From Alkalihalobacillus deserti (GTDB lineage Bacteria; Bacillota; Bacilli; Bacillales; Bacillaceae_D): a stretch of 64,000 bases of DNA. The notes under the pieces were generated by a model. It was not told the DNA's origin. It searched no databases and saw only the letters and a list, made by a program, of their open reading frames with translations. The stretch is taken from positions 29,196 through 93,195 of the forward strand of contig NZ_JAJAFR010000015.1 in assembly GCF_020734105.1 (NCBI RefSeq). The letters run 5' to 3'. A program made the translations under genes and the position numbers. This document shows positions 35,172 through 44,017 of the stretch, in pieces. Within the stretch, counting starts at the first letter, position 1; each line of letters opens with the position of its first letter.

Positions 35172-35609
35172 TTATACTCCTAAATCTTCGAGTAGGTTCA
35201 TTAAATTCGTTAATTCATTAATTGTCTGCAGTAGCTGAGAGCTTTCTAATTTATCCAGTGCAACTTCACCATTTATCATGGCGCTTTCGATCAACTCTTT
35301 AATTTGTTCATTTTTATCTACTACTTGTTGATGGATATCTTCTGCGATTGATGGAAACTCTGTTTGATTAAATTCTTCAATTTGTGTTAACATAACTGTT
35401 AATTTTTCTTCTAATTCAGCTTTCGCATCGGGATTATCTATTGCTTCTTGAATCATCTGTGGGGCTTCCTGTCCAAAGTCATTCCATGTATTAATATATT
35501 CCGTAGCTTCCTTTGCATAATCTAATGAATTATTGACTTCCTCCAACAAGGAACATCCACTCAATAGAAAAGAAAAAATTAGGGTAAATAGGATTACTGT
35601 TTTACGCAT
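35172..35609 (-). CDS. Small lipoprotein (DUF6376-like)
   Basis: A 145-residue lipoprotein: residues 1-18 form a signal with lipobox LLSGC. The mature part is a helical, acidic domain beginning SLLEEVNNSLDYAKEATEYINTW and containing FPSIAEDIHQQVVDKNEQI, as in the DUF6376 lipoproteins of bacilli, whose role is unknown. GGGAGG lies before the ATG. It follows the riboswitch and the 36-residue ORF on the same strand, so it may be under Mn2+ control. Confidence 0.82.
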   Translation of the reverse strand: MRKTVILFTLIFSFLLSGCSLLEEVNNSLDYAKEATEYINTWNDFGQEAPQMIQEAIDNPDAKAELEEKLTVMLTQIEEFNQTEFPSIAEDIHQQVVDKNEQIKELIESAMINGEVALDKLESSQLLQTINELTNLMNLLEDLGV

Positions 35610-35631
35610 GATTTTCCTCCCGTTGTATCTA

Positions 35632-35742
35632 TTATTTCATTCTTTTTTTAACTTCTTTTATTACTATAGGCATTAATTTTTCTGTTGCGAGTTTTTTGCC
35701 GTGTTTTATAATCAACCCTTTTATCAGACTTTTGACCACCAA
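35632..35742 (-). CDS. Tiny basic amphipathic protein (36 aa) behind the Mn riboswitch
   Basis: TTG 35742 lies at good spacing after GAAAGGAGG, the best ribosome site in this interval. The peptide (begins MVVKSLIKGLIIKHGKKLAT, ends EVKKRMK) is strongly basic and amphipathic. It ends 23 bases before the lipoprotein ATG. No family is recognised; a Mn2+-regulated small protein analogous in position, not in sequence, to MntS is one reading, and a decayed exporter gene another. Confidence 0.5.
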   Translation of the reverse strand: MVVKSLIKGLIIKHGKKLATEKLMPIVIKEVKKRMK

Positions 35743-35791
35743 TTTTTCCGCCTCCTTTCGTGCCTTTTAGCAGGGAAGGTATTTTTTTAAA

Positions 35792-35921
35792 AAAAGAAAC
35801 AGAAAAGACCCCTGCCAGAAATGTACTGACAAAGGTCTCGCGAACAGAAATAATGCCTGCCAACAAAGCCGGGGATTGGAATCCCGTAATGACGACTTTG
35901 CTGTATAGCTACTCCCCTTTG
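35792..35921 (-). promoter_or_regulatory. yybP-ykoY (Mn2+) riboswitch with terminator
   Basis: Read on the minus strand from 35921, CAAAGGGGAGTAGC begins P1, CGTCATTACGGGAT and ATCCCCGGCTTTG follow, and GAGACCTTTG (35830-35838) closes P1 (CAAAGG with CCTTTG). These conserved blocks define the yybP-ykoY class that senses Mn2+. AGACCTTTGTCAG (35826-35838) can instead pair fully, with three G-U pairs, to CTGGCAGGGGTCT (35806-35818), followed by TTTTCTGTTTCTTTTTTT: a terminator mutually exclusive with P1. Mn2+ binding should therefore favour read-through into the 36-aa ORF and the lipoprotein. Confidence 0.85.
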
Positions 35922-35944
35922 GGATATAATCTTAATTTATATTC

Positions 35945-35972
35945 ATTATAATATAGTAATAGAAAAGGTCAA
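35945..35972 (-). promoter_or_regulatory. Promoter of the riboswitch transcript
   Basis: On the minus strand TTGACC (35972-35967), 16 bases, TATAAT (35950-35945): a near-consensus sigma-A promoter ending 24 bases before the riboswitch P1. Confidence 0.75.
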
Positions 35973-36297
35973 CGTTTTTTTTAGAGGTTAAGTGCCAGTC
36001 ACTCTCCCAAGAGACAGTTTTCAAGCTTCCATAGATACAAGAAACCTCCACAGCCCATTCTAAGCCAACCTGTTGATGTTTTAGAGGTTTTAAAGCCCTT
36101 CTCAATATTATTTAGGAGTGTATGAGATTGTTTCCGAAAAGTTAATATCCATACTTTCAGAGTTTAGTAACATTTATCCGAACTATTAAAATTAAGGTTG
36201 CTTTACTGTTTAATAAATCCAAGTGGATTTAAAACGGGAAAAGACAAACAGTATTATTACACGTTTTATGGATTCCTATCTCCTTTTGCTCATAGCA

Positions 36298-36329
36298 ACT
36301 TTGGGTAGATGCGACTTTGGGTAGATGCG
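36298..36329. repeat. 16-bp tandem duplication next to REP box 5
   Basis: ACTTTGGGTAGATGCG occurs twice head to tail (36298-36313 and 36314-36329), and the second copy runs into the REP box. The preceding interval 35973-36297 holds only a degenerate REP fragment at 35991-36010 (GTGCCAGTCACTCTCCC) and no gene. Confidence 0.8.
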
Positions 36330-36406
36330 GTGCCTGTCACTCCTCGAAGATTGTAAGATTTTGTCGAGGGGAATCGCTCGTCTCACTTGTCACCAACAAA
36401 AAGAAG
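36329..36406 (+). repeat. REP box 5 fused to the same Hol-Tox fragment
   Basis: The REP box (36329-36367) and the following GAATCGCTCGTCTCAC...AACAAAAAGAAG are almost identical to 34994-35070. The match ends at about 36406, where sequence of a PIN-domain gene begins. Confidence 0.88.
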
Positions 36407-36558
36407 TGTTTACCGATAGCGTTTTCGCTACCCTCAAGTACAACTTCATTGTAAACTTCTTGAGGGATGTAAATATCAAAAAGTCCCCATAACAACTCAA
36501 GCTGTCCAATCATGGACAATCCGATAATTGGACTTGTATTACTTATCGCTTTGATCAT
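36407..36558 (-). pseudogene. Truncated PIN-domain toxin (DUF3368-like)
   Basis: About 50 residues of a PIN-domain ribonuclease: MIKAISNTSPIIGLSMIGQL with the first catalytic Asp position region (SNTSP) and IYIPQEVYNEVVLEG. After AIGK the reading enters the REP/Hol-Tox insertion and the remaining catalytic acids are lost. It overlaps the end of the antitoxin gene by 20 bases, the usual arrangement for UPF0175/DUF3368 pairs. The toxin is inactive by truncation. Confidence 0.75.
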
Positions 36559-36847
36559 TGTCATTTTTCCCTAAAATAAATTCAATGGTTTCATTGTCTT
36601 GCTTATTATGGTCTTCAGTATATTCAGCCCAATGAATACCGTGGTTGATTAATATTTGAACAAAATCGGCAATGCTTCTATTGGATAGTTCTGCGGCTCG
36701 AGCTAAAGTTATCTTTTTAGCGGTAAATAAGTAAATGGCAACTGACAGATTTACATCTGCATCAACAGAATCACTATCTTGTTCTTTTAAAAAAGGTAAG
36801 AACTGAGGATTTATTCTCACTTTTAATCTTGACTGTTCCATTGCCAT
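36539..36847 (-). CDS. UPF0175-family antitoxin
   Basis: A 102-residue protein with the UPF0175 core (VDADVNLSVAIYLFTAKKITLARAAELSNRSIADFVQILINHGI): a short helical DNA-binding protein normally cotranscribed with a DUF3368 PIN toxin. The partner toxin is truncated here, so this is an orphan antitoxin. The acidic C-terminal tail (EDHNKQDNETIEF) is where antitoxins usually hold the toxin. GGGAGG precedes the start. Confidence 0.82.
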   Translation of the reverse strand: MAMEQSRLKVRINPQFLPFLKEQDSDSVDADVNLSVAIYLFTAKKITLARAAELSNRSIADFVQILINHGIHWAEYTEDHNKQDNETIEFILGKNDNDQSDK

Positions 36848-36961
36848 CTTACCAGCCTCCCTTTCTTGTACTTATAATATTATAACACCCTAGTGTACAT
36901 AATTATCTTTACTTAGCATTATTTTTAAATTTATGTAATTTAGAGGCGGTGCCTTAGATTC

Positions 36962-37063
36962 TGTGCCAGTCACTGCTCGAAGTTTGGCAGATTTTGTCGA
37001 TAGATTGATGTATAGTAGGAAAGCTGATTATTTGTTATAAATGATTAGCTTTCTTTTTTTTTT
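36962..37063 (+). repeat. Long REP unit 2 with strong terminator
   Basis: A divergent REP box (TGTGCCAGTCACTGCTCG, 36962) is followed by TGTCGATAGATTGATGTATAG. AAAGCTGATTATTT (37020-37033) then pairs with AAATGATTAGCTTT (37039-37052), followed by a 12-base T-rich run. This full hairpin-terminator ending is shared in weaker form with units 1 and 9. The remaining 37064-37327 before comM shows only A+T-rich sequence partly shared with the 43060-43140 interval. Confidence 0.8.
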
Positions 37064-37327
37064 ATACAAGTATAGGTAATTTGGTTATTTCTCTTTTTGC
37101 TAGAAGCTTTAAAATTTTTTGAAAAGCTAAAGGAATTCTTCAAATCATGTCGAATCATTATAAAATACGTTATCCATTCCTCTTTGACCCCTTCTATGCC
37201 TGTTTGTTCTCCTTAGGATTCGTTACGTTTAATTTTTTATTTCTCATCCATCCGCAGTAAATGTCTCCTTATTAAATATCCTAAACTCTTAAATCATCTA
37301 ATTTCATAGAAAGAAGGAGGTCTTTTT

Positions 37328-38857
37328 TTGACTGTTAATATCTCGAGCATTGGTCTGAAAGGGTTAGAAGGTTATCGTGTTCAAGTGGAGGTGCAGGTTT
37401 CCAAAGGAACAGAGTCAATGGTTATTGTCGGGCTTCCGGATGCGTCGGTGAAGGAATCGAAGGAACGAGTGTTATCAGCGATACGGACATTGGACTGTGA
37501 TGTCACCGATCACAAGATTGTCGTAAATTTATCGCCATCGGAACAAAAGAAAAATGGTCCGTTATTTGATTTGGCTATGGCGATTGCGGTGTTGAAGGAA
37601 AGAAAGCAGATCAAAGAGGAGATTCCGCAAGATACAGCTTTTCTTGGAGCTTTGTCTTTAGATGGCACCGTTGTAAAAGTGGAAGGGATGTTGCCTTCTT
37701 TGATTGCAGCCAAAGGTTTAGGGTTTAAACGCGTTATTCTTCCATATGATCCGCTCCTTCCACTTGAGATGTTAGAGGGGATTGAATACGTCGTTGTTCA
37801 CCATATAGTTGATGTGCTACAGTCTATACGTGGACAAATTCTGCTGCCTTTTCACAAAGTACCGTCGTCCATTGAAAAAACGATATCAACGGAGTATCAA
37901 AAGGACTTCTCACACATTATCGGTCAGGAGAAAGCAAAGCTAGCGCTGGAGGTGGCGGCAGCTGGTGGTCACAATGTGTTGATGAGTGGTCCTCCTGGGT
38001 GCGGCAAGAGCCTGCTTGCTGAAACATTCCCATCGATCTTACCGTTTTTAACGAAACAAGCGCAATTAGAAGTCATTAGCTTGTATCAGCTCGCGCAAGA
38101 AAAGCTTCTCACTCCACAACTTGCTCCTTATCGACATCCTCATCACTCCGCTTCATCCGTCGCGATTATTGGTGGAGGATCAAATCCAAAACCCGGTGAA
38201 ATTTCATTAGCGCATCATGGGGTCTTATTTCTAGATGAAATGGCTGAGTTTACAAAGAAAACGTTAGACATGTTACGGCAGCCACTAGAAACAGGAAAAG
38301 TCACGATCAGCAGGGCGCACTCTACCGTTACGTATCCATCCTCCTTTATCCTCATCGGTGCAATGAATCCTTGTCCTTGTGGGTATCTCGGCGCTAACAC
38401 GCACTATTGTGCTTGCACACCAAAACAAATCCAAACGTATCGAAATCGCGTTTCAGGACCTATCTATGACCGAATGGATGTCTTGCTATCATTAAACCCT
38501 GTCAGTCTCGATCAGCCTTCTGAAACAAGGGAGTCATCTTTGGTGATTCGAAAAAGAGTCGAACAAGCAAGACAAAGGCAATATGACCGCTACCAGGCAG
38601 AACTGTGCAATGCAAGAGTTACCTTTGAGCAACTAGCAGAAGTGAGTCTATTAACAGACAGTCAGCGAAAAATGATCACTCAAGTTTCGTCTAAGAAGCA
38701 ATGGAGCAATCGCGTCCAAGTTAAAATGATTCGCCTGGCAAGAACCATTTCTGACTTAGCGGGAGATTCACAGATAACAGACGAAAGCATCTGGAAAGCG
38801 ATGACATTAAGACGAACGAATCTAGCCAAAGACTCATTGAGAGCGAGGGAGAACTAA
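37328..38857 (+). CDS. comM: YifB/ComM family Mg-chelatase-like AAA ATPase
   Basis: A 509-residue protein of the ComM family. Residues 1-165 form the N-terminal ChlI-like (Lon protease-like fold) domain (GLKGLEGYRVQVEVQVSKG, VGLPDASVKESKERV, NLSPSEQKKNGPLFDLAMA). The AAA domain has Walker A GPPGCGKS (about 218-225), Walker B VLFLDEMAEF, and a Cys cluster (PCPCGYLG, CACTP). The C-terminal winged region follows. ComM is a hexameric branch-migration helicase that aids integration of DNA taken up in natural transformation. A TTG start follows AAGGAGG. The stop overlaps the RAYT start by one base. Unlike most chromosomal copies, it is embedded between REP elements. Confidence 0.92.
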   Translation: MTVNISSIGLKGLEGYRVQVEVQVSKGTESMVIVGLPDASVKESKERVLSAIRTLDCDVTDHKIVVNLSPSEQKKNGPLFDLAMAIAVLKERKQIKEEIPQDTAFLGALSLDGTVVKVEGMLPSLIAAKGLGFKRVILPYDPLLPLEMLEGIEYVVVHHIVDVLQSIRGQILLPFHKVPSSIEKTISTEYQKDFSHIIGQEKAKLALEVAAAGGHNVLMSGPPGCGKSLLAETFPSILPFLTKQAQLEVISLYQLAQEKLLTPQLAPYRHPHHSASSVAIIGGGSNPKPGEISLAHHGVLFLDEMAEFTKKTLDMLRQPLETGKVTISRAHSTVTYPSSFILIGAMNPCPCGYLGANTHYCACTPKQIQTYRNRVSGPIYDRMDVLLSLNPVSLDQPSETRESSLVIRKRVEQARQRQYDRYQAELCNARVTFEQLAEVSLLTDSQRKMITQVSSKKQWSNRVQVKMIRLARTISDLAGDSQITDESIWKAMTLRRTNLAKDSLRAREN

Positions 38858-39399
38858 TGCCTCGTCCGAAAAGAGTGTGGATTCCTCATCGCTTTTATCA
38901 TATTGTTAGCCGGGGAAACCGCCGTGACCCACTTTTCCGCTCTACCACTGACTTTCAATCTTTTCTTCACATCCTGCACCAACTCCATCAAACCACTCCA
39001 TTTGAACTCGCTTCTTACTGCTTAATGACCAATCACTACCACCTGCAAATCCGCTCCCAAGAAACGTCGCTTTCAACAGTGATGGCTCTTATTAATAAAA
39101 GATATGCCAACTACTATAACACTCGTTATCGCTTAACGGGCCACGTATTCGAGAAACGTTTTTATGACAAAATCATCGAGGACAAAGAAGGAATGATTGA
39201 AGTCAGTCGCTACATTCACCTTAATCCAGTTGAGGTGAAAATGGTAAAGCGGCCAGAGTATTATCCTTGGAGCAGCTATTATTTGTATTTTTACCCGAAT
39301 GCGATGCAACCGAGGTTTATGAAAATAGAAGAGATATTGGATTATTATGTTGGAACGGTGGAGGATAGGAGGAGGTTGTATTGTGAGGGAGTGTTCTAA
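38857..39399 (+). CDS. REP-associated tyrosine transposase (RAYT, Y1/HUH)
   Basis: A 180-residue HUH-superfamily protein. MPRPKRVWIPHRFYHIVSRGNRR is the RAYT opening, YCLMTNHYHLQI carries the HUH metal-binding motif, NKRYANYYNTRYRLTGHVFEKRF contains the catalytic Tyr region, and YIHLNPVEVKMV follows. RAYTs nick single-stranded REP palindromes and are thought to spread REP elements. The gene shares its start with the comM stop (TAATG), so the two are translated together. Dozens of bases upstream and downstream carry REP boxes, presumably its substrates. Confidence 0.92.
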   Translation: MPRPKRVWIPHRFYHIVSRGNRRDPLFRSTTDFQSFLHILHQLHQTTPFELASYCLMTNHYHLQIRSQETSLSTVMALINKRYANYYNTRYRLTGHVFEKRFYDKIIEDKEGMIEVSRYIHLNPVEVKMVKRPEYYPWSSYYLYFYPNAMQPRFMKIEEILDYYVGTVEDRRRLYCEGVF

Positions 39400-39441
39400 G
39401 GTAGGCATTTCTTATAATTAGTCTCTTTCAAGTCAATTTCC

Positions 39442-39944
<503 letters not shown>

Positions 39945-39969
39945 GTCATTCAAATAAAGGAGTGGAATT

Positions 39970-41325
39970 ATGGGAAAGTACTTTGGAACAGATGGAGTAC
40001 GTGGTGTAGCAAATATTGAACTAACACCAGAACTAACCTTTAAACTAGGACGTTTTGGGGGTTATATTTTAACCAAAGGAATGAAGAATAGCAAAGTAGT
40101 AGTTGGCCGCGATACTCGTGTTTCTGGACAGATGTTAGAGGGATCTCTTATATCAGGATTATTATCAATAGGAGTAGAAGTTGTTCAACTTGGTGTAATT
40201 TCAACACCGGGAGTAGCCTATTTAACAAAGACATTAGATGCTCAAGCAGGGATTATGATTTCAGCGTCTCATAATCCAGTTGAAGATAATGGGATTAAAT
40301 TCTTCGGACCAGATGGATTTAAACTACTAGATGCACAGGAAGAAGAAATAGAGAGATTACTAGATCAAGAGAGTGATGTTTTACCACGTCCAACAGGTTC
40401 TAATGTGGGACAAATGAAAGATTATTTTGAAGGTGGAAAAGACTATCTGAGTTACCTCAAAAGGACAATTGATGGAGATCTTAAAGGAATAAATATTGCT
40501 CTAGATTGTGCTAATGGAGCAACTTCATCTTTAGCACCTCAACTTTTTAGTGATTTAGGTGCGAACATATCTACAATGGGCGATACACCAGATGGCTTTA
40601 ATATTAATGCAGGAGTTGGATCTACGCACCCTGAAGTTTTATCCTCTTTTGTCCAGGACAAAGGTGTTGATATTGGTCTTTCCTTTGATGGGGACGGTGA
40701 CCGATTAATAGCTGTAGATGGAAAAGGAAATATCATTGACGGAGATAAGATCATGTACATCTGTGCTAAGTTTCTAAAGGAAAAGGGCAACTTGCAGCAT
40801 AACACAGTTGTTTCAACCGTAATGAGTAGCTTGGGCTTTTATAAAGCGTTAGAGACAGAAGGAATTCAAAGCTCTACAACAGGTGTTGGAGATCGTTATG
40901 TGATGGAAGAAATGCGAAAATCAGGTTTCAATCTCGGTGGCGAACAATCTGGTCATATTATTTTCCTTGACCATATCACTACAGGAGATGGAATGTTGGC
41001 AGGTTTACAATTGGTAAATGTGATACGCGAATCAGGCAAGTCATTAGTTGAACTGGCAGCAGAAATGCAAACTTTCCCACAAGTATTAAAAAATGTCCGA
41101 GTAACAGATAAGTCAAAAATGGATACTAATAAACGAATTTTAGAAGCCATCACAGAAGTTGAGAAACATATGGCAGGAGAGGGCCGAGTATTAGTTCGCC
41201 CTTCGGGTACGGAACCACTTGTACGTGTCATGGTAGAGGCACAATCAGAAGAACTAGCTACTTACTATGTTAAACAAATTGTAGATGTAGTGGAAGAAGA
41301 GATTGGTTTAGGTGTGTTCGTTTAG
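39970..41325 (+). CDS. glmM: Phosphoglucosamine mutase (intact copy)
   Basis: A 451-residue enzyme of full length: [13 protein letters not shown], active-site [20 protein letters not shown] with the phospho-Ser, metal loop DGDGDRL, sugar loop [10 protein letters not shown], and phosphate loop [13 protein letters not shown]. It converts GlcN-6-P to GlcN-1-P for UDP-GlcNAc. GGAGTG precedes the ATG. Bacilli normally carry glmM with cdaA/cdaR, so this may be a second copy that once served the EPS operon with the adjacent glmU, now decayed. Confidence 0.94.
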   Translation: MGKYFGTDGVRGVANIELTPELTFKLGRFGGYILTKGMKNSKVVVGRDTRVSGQMLEGSLISGLLSIGVEVVQLGVISTPGVAYLTKTLDAQAGIMISASHNPVEDNGIKFFGPDGFKLLDAQEEEIERLLDQESDVLPRPTGSNVGQMKDYFEGGKDYLSYLKRTIDGDLKGINIALDCANGATSSLAPQLFSDLGANISTMGDTPDGFNINAGVGSTHPEVLSSFVQDKGVDIGLSFDGDGDRLIAVDGKGNIIDGDKIMYICAKFLKEKGNLQHNTVVSTVMSSLGFYKALETEGIQSSTTGVGDRYVMEEMRKSGFNLGGEQSGHIIFLDHITTGDGMLAGLQLVNVIRESGKSLVELAAEMQTFPQVLKNVRVTDKSKMDTNKRILEAITEVEKHMAGEGRVLVRPSGTEPLVRVMVEAQSEELATYYVKQIVDVVEEEIGLGVFV

Positions 41326-41411
41326 ATTTGTTTACGTGGTTGGGATCTCAAAATCTAATTCCTGACTTTCGGTATGGTAATGTATCTTAGTTTTTGAGCT
41401 AATTAATGAAA

Positions 41412-41450
41412 TTAACGCCTCTAGTAATTAATGATTACTAGAGGCGTTAA
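41412..41450. terminator. 17-bp perfect palindrome after glmM
   Basis: TTAACGCCTCTAGTAAT (41412-41428) and ATTACTAGAGGCGTTAA (41434-41450) are exact complements with a 5-base loop. No T-run follows on the + strand, so termination efficiency is uncertain. Confidence 0.6.
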
Positions 41451-41657
41451 ACGTGATGTCTCATTGTATCGCCACTCGAAATTTGTCGATCAATAAAGGT
41501 TCAATTTAGGGGTATACAGTGATATTATATGTAAATGAACTAGAAAAAGTATAGTTAATTAGAAGTGGTTTTTTAATAGAGATAGTACTTAGATGCTTGT
41601 ATAAAAGACCTAAATGAGTCTTTAGTAATAAATGTTGTAGGTGGTGAAAAAGAAGAA

Positions 41658-41822
41658 ATGAGTCTGGTAAAAGAAGTCGAAATATTGACACAAGAACGTT
41701 TGGTGAAAATTTTAGAGGATACGTATAAGAAAGGGTCAGAGTCTACTAATGTTAATTCTAAACAACTAGTGGAGGAGATCGCTACGTTCTTAAAGCCGTA
41801 TGTAGAGCCAGTAAATAATTAG
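41658..41822 (+). CDS. Small protein, first of a paralogous pair (54 aa)
   Basis: ATG 41658 opens 54 codons: MSLVKEVEILTQERLVKILE then DTYKKGSESTNVN and LVEEIATFLKPYV. The segment RLVKILEDxYKKGSESTN is repeated in the ORF at 44376 with conservative differences, showing selection on the protein. It is charged, helical and cytosolic. A distinctive two-hairpin terminator follows, also shared with the paralogue. I do not recognise the family. Confidence 0.65.
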   Translation: MSLVKEVEILTQERLVKILEDTYKKGSESTNVNSKQLVEEIATFLKPYVEPVNN

Positions 41823-41828
41823 TTTAAG

Positions 41829-41880
41829 AGCCCTAAGCAATATAACCTGATCTCAGGTTTTGTTGCTTAGGGCTTTTTGA
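41829..41880 (+). terminator. Composite terminator (hairpin within hairpin)
   Basis: AGCCCTAAGCAA (41829-41840) and TTGCTTAGGGCT (41863-41874) enclose AACCTGA/TCAGGTT (41844-41859) and are followed by TTTTT. Confidence 0.85.
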
Positions 41881-41975
41881 TTGAAAATTAGTTTTACACA
41901 AAATTAAATTTGTGAAGAAAGAAACACTTCGAACAAGTTCTTCCAGTTTGTTTATGGGTTTGAGGGTTATACATG

Positions 41976-42458
41976 TTACACTTTTTCCGAATGCTTCGGT
42001 ATTTTTAAAGATTCAACTATGGCCACTGATTGTCTAATACATACAAAGACGAAAACACAAAGAAACACACCTGACCAATTAATGATGACATCAAGTATAC
42101 GCCCATCCCGGTGGAAAAACGGTTGAATCATTTCAGTAGCCAACCCATAAGCCAAGCCAATGAAAAAAACCTTATGTAAACTGCTAAAACAAAAGATGAG
42201 AAAAATAGTTAAAAGTACAAACGCTAGAAAATGCCCAGCCTTTTGGACAATAATTAGCGAAGAATTAAATTGATAAAACACAAACAAATTTGAAAAGTCA
42301 GGGTTAGAGGTAAACGAAAAAGCTAAATCTCCCTGTTTGATCAATCCTTTGAAATTACTATTAATCGAAAATACTAAAATAAGGAGCATCCAGCTTAGCG
42401 ATAGAAAGATTTTAATTGGTATCACACTCTCATGTTTTTTTAGTAGTTTTGACAGCAT
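41976..42458 (-). CDS. VanZ-like membrane protein
   Basis: A 160-residue protein with four or five hydrophobic segments and the VanZ pattern: KAGHFLAFVLLTIFLIF, then YGLATEMIQPFFHRDGRILDVIINWSGVFLCV, containing the conserved E..Q and R..D...N..G residues. VanZ-like proteins are associated with teicoplanin resistance in one case but mostly have unknown function. ATG 42458 (MLSKLLKK) is taken as the start; in-frame sequence further upstream is REP DNA and not protein-like. No ribosome site is visible, perhaps because REP insertion replaced the native leader. Confidence 0.82.
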   Translation of the reverse strand: MLSKLLKKHESVIPIKIFLSLSWMLLILVFSINSNFKGLIKQGDLAFSFTSNPDFSNLFVFYQFNSSLIIVQKAGHFLAFVLLTIFLIFCFSSLHKVFFIGLAYGLATEMIQPFFHRDGRILDVIINWSGVFLCVFVFVCIRQSVAIVESLKIPKHSEKV

Positions 42459-42490
42459 TATGATTAAATATACTAGTGTTGGAGGTTCTG

Positions 42491-42570
42491 GGGGACAGGT
42501 TCCTTGTCCCGAAGTAGAGTGAAAGGATCTAGTCCCAGTCACTCCCCGAAGATTGTAAGATTTTGTCGAG
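42491..42570 (+). repeat. REP box 8 joined to second palindrome family
   Basis: GGGGACAGGTTCCTTGTCCC (42491-42510) is followed at 42532-42570 by a REP box whose first bases are altered (AGTCCCAGTCACTCCCCG). The latter runs into a Hol-Tox remnant. Confidence 0.82.
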
Positions 42571-42587
42571 AGAAAACGCTTAAAGGT

Positions 42588-42656
42588 ACATTGATCGTTA
42601 CAATGTTTATCGCAGTTGTAGCGATTATAGCGCTAGTCACCAATAAAAAGAAGTAA
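42588..42656 (+). pseudogene. Hol-Tox remnant without its N-terminus
   Basis: From ACATTGATCGTTACAATG to AACGTAA-type end (42654-42656), the last 22 codons of a Hol-Tox gene are kept in frame (TLIVTMFIAVVAIIALVTNKKK), but the first 14 codons and ribosome site are replaced by the REP box. The toxin terminator (42650-42700) and the GGTCAGCCG/CGGC antitoxin hairpin (42720-42745) remain. Confidence 0.82.
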
Positions 42657-42900
42657 CCGCCCGTCGCTCCGACCAAAGAGTTGGGTGGTTACTTCTTTTT
42701 TAGTATACTGCTTTAATTTGGGTCAGCCGTCTTTCAAGCGGCATGTAGTTGCATTCACCAAATGTTTGCGCACTTGGTCTTTTTTTATTCTTGGGTAATT
42801 ATAATTTAATTATACACGATCGTTAAGTAACTTGCATAATAGTTTATTTATTTGATTGTGTCAATCTTTTGTGGGAGAAGTACAAGCAAAGGAGGGTTAA

Positions 42901-43140
42901 GGAAACTGGTTCCTTGTCCCAAAGCAGAATGAAATACAATTTGCAGAAAAGTTCTGGTGCTTGTCACTCCTTGAATATTGTAAGATTTTGTCGACAGATT
43001 GATATAATAGTAGAAAAGGTGAGCTGATTATTTATTATAAATGGTCGGCATTCTCCTTTATTTAGTCATATACATATATTGGTATTGGTAATGTTCTTAT
43101 TTCTCTTATAATAAGCCATAAAGTATTTTTAGAAAGCTAA
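42901..43140 (+). repeat. Long REP unit 9 upstream of the decayed comM
   Basis: GGAAACTGGTTCCTTGTCCC (42901-42920) is followed by a REP box (42956-42995, GGTGCTTGTCACTCCTTG), a TATAAT segment and GCTGATTATTTATTATAAATGG (43022). It also carries the ATATTGGTATTGG stretch found after unit 1 (32740). Order and spacing match the sequence preceding intact comM. Confidence 0.78.
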
Positions 43141-43149
43141 AGGACTGAA

Positions 43150-43571
43150 ACATATCTAAATCGAGTTTCTGGACCGATCTATGACCGAATGGATATCTTA
43201 CTATCATTGAACCCTGTCAGTCTCGATCAGCCTGTTGAACCAAGGGAGTCATCTTTGATGATTAGAAAAAGAGTGGAACAAGCAAGACAAAGGCAATATG
43301 ATCGTTATCAGGCAGAACTGTGTAATACTAACGTTTCCTTGGAACACTACAACAAGTGAGTCCATTAACAGACCATCAGCAAAAAATGATCACTCAAGTA
43401 TCATCCAAGCAGCAATGGAGCAATTGCGTCCAAGTGAAGATGATTCGTCTAGCAAGAACCATTTCTGATTTAGAGGGAGAGTCACGGATAACAGACGAAA
43501 GCATCTGGAAGGCGATGACATTAAGACGAGCGAGTGGAGTAAAAGACCCATTGAGAGCGAGGGAGAACTAA
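43150..43571 (+). pseudogene. comM 3' remnant (copy 2)
   Basis: Sequence from AATCGAGTTTCTGGACCG to the TAA at 43571 matches the last 130 or so codons of intact comM (YDRMDILLSLNPVSLDQPVE, RQRQYDRYQAELCN, then after a frameshift near 43345 SPLTDHQQKMITQVSSKQQW). The N-terminal two-thirds including Walker motifs is deleted; the junction follows the REP-unit sequence directly. Confidence 0.88.
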
Positions 43572-43870
43572 TGCCTCGCCCGAAAAGAATATGGATTCCT
43601 CGTCGTTTTTATCATATCGTTAGTAGAGGCAATCGCCGTGACCCGCTTTTTCGCTCCACCACTGACTTTCAATCCTTCCTTCATATCCTGCACCAACTTT
43701 ATCAAACCACTCCATTTGAACTGGCATCCTACTGCTTAATGACGAATCACTACCATCTGCAACTCCGCTCTCAAGAAGCGTCCATTTCAAAAGTAATTAA
43801 GTTTTATGTCCCTTCCAGAGTCAGGTGTCTCGCCTCAGATAAAGTGAAAAACTTTAATGTGTTATTGTAA
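43571..43870 (+). pseudogene. RAYT 5' remnant (copy 2)
   Basis: The first 73 or so codons match the intact RAYT, including HUH motif TNHYHLQL. After EASISKV (about 43795) the reading diverges into unrelated sequence and stops at 43870, so the catalytic Tyr region is missing. The overlapping TAATG with comM is conserved. Confidence 0.88.
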
Positions 43871-43947
43871 GACTGTGGATTAGTTAAGAATAGAGAAAAG
43901 GATATTTGATCAACAATAAGTGTATAACTCTCTCTTTATTCAGAGGT

Positions 43948-44017
43948 TTTTCCACAATACGTCTGATATCCACAAGGGTGACGAAGATGATTTCTCTCAA
44001 TGAATTGGTTATCCACA
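43948..44017. other. DnaA-box cluster (possible plasmid-origin remnant)
   Basis: TTTTCCACA (43948-43956), ATATCCACA (43966-43974) and a consensus TTATCCACA (44009-44017) lie in one orientation within 70 bases, in A+T-rich sequence next to a decayed replication-like gene. The surrounding 43870-44090 has no reading frame of its own. Confidence 0.45.

Noticed and set aside
35648..35866. 72-codon minus-strand ORF
   Set aside because: It lies across the riboswitch aptamer and terminator; the RNA explains the conservation, and the SD-led 36-aa ORF is in another frame.
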